A stretch of DNA of 64,000 bases from Chryseobacterium soldanellicola (lineage in GTDB: Bacteria; Bacteroidota; Bacteroidia; Flavobacteriales; Weeksellaceae), in assembly GCF_900100115.1 (NCBI RefSeq), contig NZ_FNKL01000004.1, forward strand, positions 186,001 through 250,000. Direction: 5' to 3'. The position numbers were made by a program, and so were the translations under genes. Of the stretch, positions 44,792 through 52,105 are shown piece by piece. The notes below the pieces were generated by a model. It made no database searches. It saw only the letters and a list, made by a program, of their open reading frames with translations, and was not told where the DNA came from. Every line of letters begins with the position of its first letter. Within the stretch, counting starts at the first letter, position 1.

Positions 44792-44818
44792 TTGTTGAAA
44801 TATATTTTTATAATTTTG
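44792..44818 (+). promoter_or_regulatory. candidate promoter of the polysaccharide-utilisation operon
   Basis: TTG at 44792-44794 (or 44795-44797) and TAATTTTG at 44811-44818 fit the Bacteroidota -33/-7 pattern. It lies about 97 bp before the SusC ATG at 44915. Confidence 0.5.
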
Positions 44819-44914
44819 ACCTAATGTCTTTTTTTGAGATTTAAGAAATCACAGAATAAGGCATTAAAGAGTTTATACTCTATTTCAGTGATTGTACAAA
44901 ATAAATTAAACTAT

Positions 44915-47737
44915 ATGAAACAAAGTGATTTAAAGTATTCATGTCTCATTGCTGTTCTGTACTTCGGTATGAACGTCAATGCGCAGACTACGCCTAAAGA
45001 CACTGTTCCAAAAGAGCAGAAAATTGAAGAGGTTGTATTGATTGGATATGGATCTCAGAAGAAAGAAAATGTGACAGGAAGTATCGGGGTGGTATCAGCA
45101 AAAGATTTGGCGGATAAGCCGAATGCTAACCCGATAAGCTCTATTCAGGGAAAAGTTGCTGGGGTGAATATCACAAACTCAGGTACTCCAGGAGGCTCAC
45201 CACGAGTAGATATCAGAGGAGTTGGTTCTCTATCAGGAAATACTGTTTTTATTGTAGATGGTATGATTACTACTGATATTTCTTACCTTAATTCTCAGGA
45301 TATCGAATCGATGAGTATTTTAAAAGATCCTTCAAGTTTGGCTATTTTCGGAGCTCAGGCAGCAAATGGAGCTGTGATTATAAAGACTAAAACGGGAAAA
45401 GGAAAACCTGTTTATAATTTCAACTCTTATTTAGGAATTAAAAAGGTGACCAATATTCCTAAGATGGTTAATTCTGATCAGTATATAGAATTATACAACG
45501 AAAAACTGATGAATGATAATGGCTCTAGTGCAGGTTCCATTAGCAGAGCAAATTTTCCCGCAGATACAGACTGGTACAACGAAATTTTCCGCACAAGCAT
45601 AATAAATTCTAATGATTTTTCTGCAACGGGAAGTTTAGGGAAGCTTAATTATTATGCCAGTGTAGGATATCTTCAGGATGAGGGTAATCTTGCTGCAGGC
45701 AGAGGCATCAATTCTGGAAGTGGTTTTAATAGATTTAACAGTAAATTAAACCTTAGTTATAAAATAACGGATAATATTACAATTGGAGATAACTTCAGCT
45801 TTTCAAAAATGCGTACTGATGTGTCGACAAACCCTTTACTGACGGCTTTTATTGCGCCTCCAATATTTTCAGTCATGAATCCTTCGACTGGAGATTATCA
45901 ATACTTTAATGGATATTCTATTGCCAATCCCCGCGCTCAGCTTGATCTTTACCGTTCTCAAATAAGACAGGAAAGACTGCTTAATAACGTGTGGGGAGAA
46001 TTGAAGTTTTTGAAAGATTTTACATTCAGAATCAGCTATTCGAGTGATAATTACAGCCCTAGCCAATATGAGTATACGCCGACACTTACTTATGTTCCTG
46101 TTGCTAATCAGGTAGCTTCTACTTTGATCACAAGAAACTTTAGAAATAGAAATTATGTTTGGGATAACACAATTAATTGGAAAAAAAGTCTAGGCAATCA
46201 TAATCTGGAAATTCTTGCAGGTTTTTCTAGAACAAGAACTTCTATCTCACAAGACTACTGGTCTGCCAAGAATGTTAAATATGACGGGACGAACGGCTCT
46301 TTAAATATTGCAAACGGAACAGATATTGTGCATGTAACCACTGATAGGGATGATGCAGTTGTTACTGCTGTTGTTCAGGATCAGCAAAGAATTGAATCTT
46401 TCTTCGGAAGGCTTAATTATGATTATAAAGGAAAATATTTATTAAATGCATCTATTCGTAGAGATGCCAGCTCACAGATTAATGTTGACAGATACAGAAC
46501 CTTTCCCGCGGTTAGCGCAGGTTGGGTAATATCTAAAGAAGATTTTATGAGCGAACAGAATCTCTTCAATTTATTAAAATTAAGAGCCAGTTATGGAGAA
46601 CTGGGGAATCCTAACGTAGGAAGAGGATATACTGCAAATACATCAATTATTGCAGGCGGTGCATATTATGGAAATACAGGTTATCCGGCTCAAACGATTG
46701 ACAAATTCATTGATCCTAACATTGGTTGGGAAACGACAACGGGGAAAGATGTAGGCTTGGAAATGGCATTGTTTAATAACAGGCTTAAAATTGATGCAGC
46801 TTACTATGATAAAGATTCCAAAAATGTAGTCTATGGTGTAAATCAGGGAACTGTTTCTGGTGCAAGTAACTGGAATAATTTTGTGACAAACGCTTACTCT
46901 TTTAATAATAAAGGGTTTGAAGTATCTGTTAATTACAGTGCTAAAATCAATGATAATATTAATTTTGGTGTGTATGGTAATTTTACATCGCTTAAAAATG
47001 AAATTACATCAGTGTATGGCGGATCATATTTGGAAACCGGAGCTAGTTTATTTGGAAATTCTATTGTAAGATTACAGGCTGGCCAGGCTGTCGGTTCTTA
47101 CTATGGCTATAATGTAGCGGGTGTCTTCCAAACAGATGCAGAAGCTACAGCATCAGGCCAAGCCGGAGCAAAAGCGGGCTGGTTTAAATTTACAGATCAA
47201 GATGGTAATGGAATTATTGACTCAAGAGATAAAACATTCTTAGGAAGCCCTATTCCTAAAGGTACTTACGGTTTTGGAGTTAATTTCAATATTTATGCAA
47301 TTGATGTTGCTGTTGATTTCCAAGGTGTATTTGGTAATAAGATATACAATTATAACCGTGAACAACGTTATGGAAATGAGACTTGGGATTTAGATATGTA
47401 TAATAACAGATGGCATGGTGCCGGGACGTCTAATACAAATGCAATGATAACGTCTAATCAATCTATTATTTTACCGAATAGCTTTTATGTTGAGAGCGGC
47501 AGTTATATCAGAATCAGAAATATCCAGGTTGGATATAATTTACCAAAAGCTTTTGCAAACGCTCTTTCTATTACAAAATTGAGATTGTATGTAAGCGCCC
47601 AAAACCCATGGACAAGTTTCAAATATAATGGCTTCTCACCGGAGATCATGAATACGGATAGAGTACAGATGGGAATAGACAATAATATTTATCCAATCTC
47701 TGCAATTTATACAATAGGTATGAATTTAACATTTTAA
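44915..47737 (+). CDS. SusC/RagA-family TonB-linked glycan porin
   Basis: The ATG at 44915 gives a 940-residue receptor (a longer frame is open upstream). The signal ends NVNAQ; the plug starts at once with IEEVVLIGYGSQKKENVTGS, then IRGVGSLSGNTVFIVDGMI and MSILKDPSSLAIFGAQAANG. The carboxypeptidase-regulatory-like domain found at the front of most SusC proteins is absent. The barrel ends AIYTIGMNLTF. It should import oligosaccharides together with SusD, which starts 10 bp after it. The downstream enzymes suggest a beta-glucan. Confidence 0.92.
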   Translation: MKQSDLKYSCLIAVLYFGMNVNAQTTPKDTVPKEQKIEEVVLIGYGSQKKENVTGSIGVVSAKDLADKPNANPISSIQGKVAGVNITNSGTPGGSPRVDIRGVGSLSGNTVFIVDGMITTDISYLNSQDIESMSILKDPSSLAIFGAQAANGAVIIKTKTGKGKPVYNFNSYLGIKKVTNIPKMVNSDQYIELYNEKLMNDNGSSAGSISRANFPADTDWYNEIFRTSIINSNDFSATGSLGKLNYYASVGYLQDEGNLAAGRGINSGSGFNRFNSKLNLSYKITDNITIGDNFSFSKMRTDVSTNPLLTAFIAPPIFSVMNPSTGDYQYFNGYSIANPRAQLDLYRSQIRQERLLNNVWGELKFLKDFTFRISYSSDNYSPSQYEYTPTLTYVPVANQVASTLITRNFRNRNYVWDNTINWKKSLGNHNLEILAGFSRTRTSISQDYWSAKNVKYDGTNGSLNIANGTDIVHVTTDRDDAVVTAVVQDQQRIESFFGRLNYDYKGKYLLNASIRRDASSQINVDRYRTFPAVSAGWVISKEDFMSEQNLFNLLKLRASYGELGNPNVGRGYTANTSIIAGGAYYGNTGYPAQTIDKFIDPNIGWETTTGKDVGLEMALFNNRLKIDAAYYDKDSKNVVYGVNQGTVSGASNWNNFVTNAYSFNNKGFEVSVNYSAKINDNINFGVYGNFTSLKNEITSVYGGSYLETGASLFGNSIVRLQAGQAVGSYYGYNVAGVFQTDAEATASGQAGAKAGWFKFTDQDGNGIIDSRDKTFLGSPIPKGTYGFGVNFNIYAIDVAVDFQGVFGNKIYNYNREQRYGNETWDLDMYNNRWHGAGTSNTNAMITSNQSIILPNSFYVESGSYIRIRNIQVGYNLPKAFANALSITKLRLYVSAQNPWTSFKYNGFSPEIMNTDRVQMGIDNNIYPISAIYTIGMNLTF

Positions 47738-47747
47738 TTAAAAGATC

Positions 47748-49172
47748 ATGAAAAAAATATTTTTAACACTTTCTATATTTTCATTAATCGTAAGTTGTAG
47801 CGATGATTTTGTGGATATCAAAGATGAAGGACAAACTGAGGCAACAAATTTCTTTACCACTCAGGATGACGCAATGCAAGGAACCAATGCTATCTACAGT
47901 TTTTTAAGAAGCTGGGAAAATTCAGGATTCCCTGCTCAATACGTATTTGGGGTTCCGGGTGATGATGTAGAAAAAGGATCCAATCCTGGTGATGCATCAT
48001 TTATTAATGCATATGATAATTTTACATATACAGTAAGTGATGATGGGGTAAGAGGATATTGGATAGGACAGTGGCAGGCTGTTAACAGAGCCAATCAGGT
48101 TATTACCAATGTGCCCAAAATAGAAATGGATGCTACTCTTAGAAACAGATTAGTGGCTGAAGCCAGAATGTTAAGAGCTTATTTTTATTTCAACTTGGTA
48201 AGAATTTATGGAGGTGTTCCTATCTATGACGGATTACCGGCGGATGGCAATTATCTGAAAGCAAGGAATTCCAAAGAAGAAGTTTATAATTTTATAGTTT
48301 CTGACCTTACTGCTGCTGCTGCAGTTTTACCTCAAAATTATCCAGCATCAGACCTTGGAAGAGTAACAAAAGGTGGTGCTTTAGGATTGCTTTCAAAAGT
48401 TTATCTTTATATGAAAGATTATCAGAAAGCATACGATATTTCAAACCAGGTTATTGGTATGGGCTATAGCTTAGATCCGGATTTTAATCATCTGTTCAGA
48501 CCGGCTGGAGAATTTGGTTCTGAATCTGTTTTTGAGGTTAATTGTGATTGTTCTGCTGCATTTGGAGGTAGTCAGTATGCAGAAGTTCAAGGGGTTAGGA
48601 ATCAGTATGGATGGGGCTTTTTTACTCCTACGCAAGCTTTGGAAGATGCATTTGAGCCGGGAGATATTAGAAAAGAATTAAGTATTTTGAGAGAGGGAGA
48701 AACAACCCTTGAAGGCGATGTAATTCACAAAGGAGATCCCCAAGCCGGAAATTCATGGAATCAAAAAGTTTATGTTCCATCTTCTTTAAATAATAATGCT
48801 TGTGGATATGGGTCTATTCAGAATATAAGAATTTTAAGATTTGCTGATATTCTTTTAATTAATGCTGAAGCGGCTAATGAATTAGGCAATACTGCTGCGG
48901 CTATTACAAATATCAATAAGGTAAGAACAAGAGCTCATCTTGCCAATACTACAGCATCTACTCAATCTGCCCTTAGAACTGCTATTTGGCAGGAGAGAAG
49001 AGTTGAATTAGCTATGGAAAATGATAGATTTCCAGATTTGGTAAGAACAGGCCAGGCTGCTACATTTTTAGGACCTAAAGGATTTACGGTTGGAAAAAAT
49101 GAGCTTTTCCCAATTCCTTTGGATGCAATGAATCAAAGTAACGGGCTTTTCGTTCAAAATCCCGGTTATTAA
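47748..49172 (+). CDS. SusD/RagB-family glycan-binding lipoprotein
   Basis: The 474-residue surface lipoprotein has lipobox LIVSC. SusD features are DDAMQGTNAIYSFLRSW, the helix AEARMLRAYFYFNLVRIYGG and VPIYDGLPADG, TPR-like helices, and the C-terminal LRFADILLINAEAANELG, WQERRVELAMENDRFPDLVR. It closes over the SusC barrel to feed glycan fragments in. It lies 10 bp after SusC. Confidence 0.93.
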   Translation: MKKIFLTLSIFSLIVSCSDDFVDIKDEGQTEATNFFTTQDDAMQGTNAIYSFLRSWENSGFPAQYVFGVPGDDVEKGSNPGDASFINAYDNFTYTVSDDGVRGYWIGQWQAVNRANQVITNVPKIEMDATLRNRLVAEARMLRAYFYFNLVRIYGGVPIYDGLPADGNYLKARNSKEEVYNFIVSDLTAAAAVLPQNYPASDLGRVTKGGALGLLSKVYLYMKDYQKAYDISNQVIGMGYSLDPDFNHLFRPAGEFGSESVFEVNCDCSAAFGGSQYAEVQGVRNQYGWGFFTPTQALEDAFEPGDIRKELSILREGETTLEGDVIHKGDPQAGNSWNQKVYVPSSLNNNACGYGSIQNIRILRFADILLINAEAANELGNTAAAITNINKVRTRAHLANTTASTQSALRTAIWQERRVELAMENDRFPDLVRTGQAATFLGPKGFTVGKNELFPIPLDAMNQSNGLFVQNPGY

Positions 49173-49191
49173 AATTTAATCAATAAACTTT

Positions 49192-49222
49192 AGAGGAGAA
49201 TGAAAGTTCTCCTCTTCTTTTA
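49192..49222 (+). terminator. hairpin between SusD and the glycanase gene
   Basis: AGAGGAGAA (49192-49200) and TTCTCCTCT (49207-49215) form a 9-bp stem and a TCTTTTA tail follows. It may lower transcription into the enzyme gene after SusCD, or simply end the SusCD message. Confidence 0.6.
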
Positions 49223-49248
49223 GGGATGAATTTTAAAATATTTAAATT

Positions 49249-50637
49249 ATGAAAAGGACAGTACTATCAATCGCAGTCGCATCATTATGTGCACTTTCCT
49301 GCAAAAACTCTCAGACTCTTAAACCATCAAACGCCCAAACTCAGACTGTAAAAAGCAATATTACAGATGAGCAGTTGATGGATAAAGTTCAGAAAGATGC
49401 TTTGAAATATTTTTGGGATTATGCAGAGCCGAATTCGATGTTGGGAAGAGAACGCTATCACGAAGACAATATCTATCCGGATAATGATAAGCACGTTGTT
49501 ACAACAGGCGGATCAGGATTTGGATTAGCAACAATTTTGGTCGGAGTTGAAAGAGGTTTTGTTCCAAGAAAAGATGCTGTAAAAAGACTCACCCATATCA
49601 TGGATTTTCTGGCGAAAGCAGACCGCCACAAAGGAGCCTGGTCGCATTGGATTAATGGTGAAACAGGAAAAACAGTTCCTTTCGGGAAAAAAGATAATGG
49701 TGGAGATCTGGTGGAAACAGCATTCTTGACTTCAGGAATTTTAATGGTCCGTGAATATTTTAAAAACGGAAATACCGAAGAAAAAGCGTTGGCCCAAAAA
49801 TGCGACGAGCTTTGGAAAGGAATCCAATGGAACTGGTACACAAAAGGAGGCGAAAAAGTCCTTTACTGGCATTGGTCACCGGAATATCAATGGGAAATGA
49901 ATTTCCCGTTGGAAGGCTACAACGAATGTTTAATTACCTACATTTTAGCCGCTTCATCACCAACTTATTCGATTGATGCGGAAACGTATTACAAGGGCTG
50001 GACAAGAAACGGAACCTTCCTTTCAGACAAAACAAAATACGGACTTCCCATGTATGTAAAGCACAATTATGCTGAAGAATATGGCGGACCGCTGTTTTGG
50101 GCACATTATTCATACATCGGCCTAGATCCGACGAATTTATCAGATAAATTAATCAAAAATTACTTTGATTTAAATAAAAATCAGGTACTTATCGACTACA
50201 AATACTGCGTTGAAAATCCAAAAGGATGGAAAGGGTACGGACCAAATTATTGGGGATTAACCGCAAGTTATTCAAGAAATGAAGACGGAAGTGTAGGCTA
50301 TAACGCGCATTTTCCACAAAATGATCACGGCGTAATCAGTCCAACGGCGGCTTTGAGCAGTTTTCCGTATTCACCCAAAGAATCCACGGATTTCTTAAGA
50401 TTTATCTACACCCAAAAACCTGAATTCATCGGTTCTGCAGGGCCTTACGATGCAACTTCCATCCATTATAATAATTGGACGACGCCAAGATATCTGGCAA
50501 TCGATCAGGGAACAATCGCTCCAATGATTGAAAATTACAGAACAGGATTTTTATGGAAATTATTCATGAATGCACCCGAAATTCAAAAGGGATTAAAGAA
50601 ATTAAGCTTCAAATCGGAAAAGTATAACATTAAATAG
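49249..50637 (+). CDS. GH144/glucoamylase-like glycanase, lipoprotein
   Basis: The 462-residue lipoprotein (lipobox CALSC) has the PF10091 glucoamylase-like fold: DALKYFWDYAEPNSMLGRER, GGSGFGLATILVGVERGFV, KKDNGGDLVETAFLTSGILM, AHYSYIGLDP, and late AIDQGTIAPMIENYRTGFLW. This group contains the endo-beta-1,2-glucanases of GH144. The SusCD pair before it and GH3 beta-glucosidase after it fit a beta-1,2-glucan pathway, but other beta-glucans are possible. It is probably periplasmic or surface-bound. Confidence 0.85.
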   Translation: MKRTVLSIAVASLCALSCKNSQTLKPSNAQTQTVKSNITDEQLMDKVQKDALKYFWDYAEPNSMLGRERYHEDNIYPDNDKHVVTTGGSGFGLATILVGVERGFVPRKDAVKRLTHIMDFLAKADRHKGAWSHWINGETGKTVPFGKKDNGGDLVETAFLTSGILMVREYFKNGNTEEKALAQKCDELWKGIQWNWYTKGGEKVLYWHWSPEYQWEMNFPLEGYNECLITYILAASSPTYSIDAETYYKGWTRNGTFLSDKTKYGLPMYVKHNYAEEYGGPLFWAHYSYIGLDPTNLSDKLIKNYFDLNKNQVLIDYKYCVENPKGWKGYGPNYWGLTASYSRNEDGSVGYNAHFPQNDHGVISPTAALSSFPYSPKESTDFLRFIYTQKPEFIGSAGPYDATSIHYNNWTTPRYLAIDQGTIAPMIENYRTGFLWKLFMNAPEIQKGLKKLSFKSEKYNIK

Positions 50638-50644
50638 TATTTTT

Positions 50645-50760
50645 CAGGAGCTTAATCCCGCTTTCCGCACTCGCTATTTTTTTGTTTATTTCGGCGGCGG
50701 CTTTGCCGCCGCCGAAATAAACAAAAAAATGAGCTCAAACAAAGCTGCAATCGGGGCTAT
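50645..50760. repeat. structured element with perfect 25-bp GC-rich hairpin
   Basis: The arms 50677-50701 and 50705-50729 are exact reverse complements over 25 bp, with a TTT loop and a GC-rich core (GGCGGCGGC and GCCGCCGCC). The A/T outer halves read TTTTTTTGTTTATTTC and its complement. Further out AGC...CCCG (50649-50660) can pair with CGGGGCT (50752-50758). Flanks GGAGCTTAATCCCGCTTTCC and GCTGCAATCGGGGCT look like the ends of an interspersed repeat. No gene lies in it. It is unlike a normal terminator in GC and length. Confidence 0.7.
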
Positions 50761-50846
50761 TTTAAAAACAAAAAGTTCCGAAGGGACGACTTAATAGAGA
50801 ATAGGATGCAATACTATTTACATAAAAACCAATTATCAACAGGAAC

Positions 50847-50898
50847 GGGTTTTAACCCATTTAAATAAAAAGGAATTAATTAAATTGGCTTCAGCCAA
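50847..50898. repeat. two small hairpins just upstream of the hydrolase gene
   Basis: GGGTT (50847-50851) pairs with AACCC (50854-50858), and TTGGCT (50885-50890) with AGCCAA (50893-50898). The second ends 18 bp before the hydrolase ATG. They could be parts of the same repeat family as the hairpin before them or affect translation. Confidence 0.4.
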
Positions 50899-50916
50899 AA
50901 CTTAAAAGTTCTCATA

Positions 50917-51624
50917 ATGAAATTTAAACTAAAACACCTCCCAATTTTACTTCTCCCATTTTCCTTAAGTATAAACGCTCAGGAAATAAAGGCAGAATTT
51001 AACAAAGAAGTAAAAAGACAGGAAAAAATCTCTTACATTCTTGATTATCCACAAAAGATAAAAGGAAATGTTCCTTTGATTGTATTTCTTCACGGTTCGG
51101 GAGAAAGAGGAACAAATCTGGAGATCGTAAAAGCGCACAGCCCGTTCACGTATAAAAACCTGATCAAGGAGCCTGTTGCAATTTTAGCGCCTCAATGTCC
51201 GGAAAATATGTGGTGGGATACGGTTACGGTTTATAATTTAATTAAAGAAATTCAGAAAAAATATAAGATTGATCCTTCCAGAATTTACCTGACCGGACTT
51301 TCAATGGGAGGTTGGGGAACATTGAAACTGGCAATGGAGCATCCTGAAATGTTTGCGGTAGTAGTTTCAGTTTGCGCACCGACGGATCGGGTCATGTATG
51401 CGAACATCGATCAGTACAAGAATTTGAACATGAAAATCTTTCATGGTGGGATGGACGACGTCGTTTTACCCGAAAATGCATTAAATTTCTATCAAAACCT
51501 GCATCCTGTCAATCCAACCGCAGAATTAACGATTTTCCCGAACGACAACCATAATTCCTGGGATTCGGCCTATTCCAATCCCGCGTTATACGAATGGATG
51601 CTGTCAAAAAGAAAAGAGAAATGA
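50917..51624 (+). CDS. exported alpha/beta hydrolase (esterase-like)
   Basis: The 235-residue protein has a signal peptide ending SINAQ. The catalytic triad is visible: nucleophile Ser in GLSMGGWG, Asp in GGMDDVVLP, His in DNHNSW. The oxyanion region is FLHGSGERGTN. It resembles the prolyl-oligopeptidase/dienelactone-hydrolase-like esterases often found in polysaccharide loci, where they may remove acyl groups from glycans. The substrate is unknown. Confidence 0.85.
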   Translation: MKFKLKHLPILLLPFSLSINAQEIKAEFNKEVKRQEKISYILDYPQKIKGNVPLIVFLHGSGERGTNLEIVKAHSPFTYKNLIKEPVAILAPQCPENMWWDTVTVYNLIKEIQKKYKIDPSRIYLTGLSMGGWGTLKLAMEHPEMFAVVVSVCAPTDRVMYANIDQYKNLNMKIFHGGMDDVVLPENALNFYQNLHPVNPTAELTIFPNDNHNSWDSAYSNPALYEWMLSKRKEK

Positions 51625-52105
51625 TTTATTCAAATTTAATAATATTAGTAAATTCTTAAAAGTCGCTATCATTTGCTGAGTGAAACGCCCTTGCGAACGA
51701 AAAATATGCAAAGCAATTTTAAAGAAAAACTTTGCAAGTTTATGGTTTAGAATAAAACTTTATCAAATTAAGAAATATTCAAGATCAGCTATCATTTGCT
51801 GAGTGAAACGCCCTTGCGAACGAAAAATATGCAAAGCAATTTTAAAGAAAAACTTTGCACGTTTATGGTTTAGAATAAAACTTTATCAAATTAAGAAATA
51901 TTCAAGATCAGCTATCATTTGCTGAGTGAAACGCCCTTGCGAACGAAAAATATGCAAAGCAATTTAAAAAAAAATCTTTACGAACTTAGCGTTAAAAGCT
52001 TATTATTATTAAAATTAAAACAAAAAAAAATACAACTATAATTTATAACGAAGATAGATTTTATGAAATCGAAGATTCACGAATACCTTAAAAAAATGAA
52101 GAAGT
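51625..52105. other. 481-bp gap made mostly of tandem repeats
   Basis: The gap between the hydrolase and beta-glucosidase genes is filled by the 123-bp repeats at 51665-51967, then by an AT-rich leader of about 140 bp before the GH3 start. No CDS is seen. Confidence 0.6.
51665..51967. repeat. 123-bp tandem repeat, about 2.5 copies
   Basis: Copies start with GCTATCATTTGCTGAGTG at 51665, 51788 and 51911, a period of exactly 123 bp. Copies 1 and 2 are nearly identical (one A/C change near 51749/51872) and the third breaks off after about 57 bp. Each full unit carries TGCAAAG...CTTTGCA, which can form a hairpin. There are no unique spacers and no long ORF. Confidence 0.88.

Noticed and set aside
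50729..50794. 21-codon ORF (MSSNKAAIGAIL start) next to the GC-rich hairpin
   Set aside because: Its start lies at the edge of the hairpin arm and most of it falls in the repeat flank. It is more likely part of the repeat than a gene.
51713..51757. Short ORFs of 14 codons inside each tandem repeat (ATGCAAAGC start)
   Set aside because: They are too short, the third copy breaks the frame, and the one change between copies alters an amino acid. I see no ribosome-binding or family support.
51665..51967. Possible CRISPR array in the repeats before the beta-glucosidase gene
   Set aside because: The units are 123 bp, directly adjacent and alike along their whole length. There are no unique spacers and no cas genes in the window.
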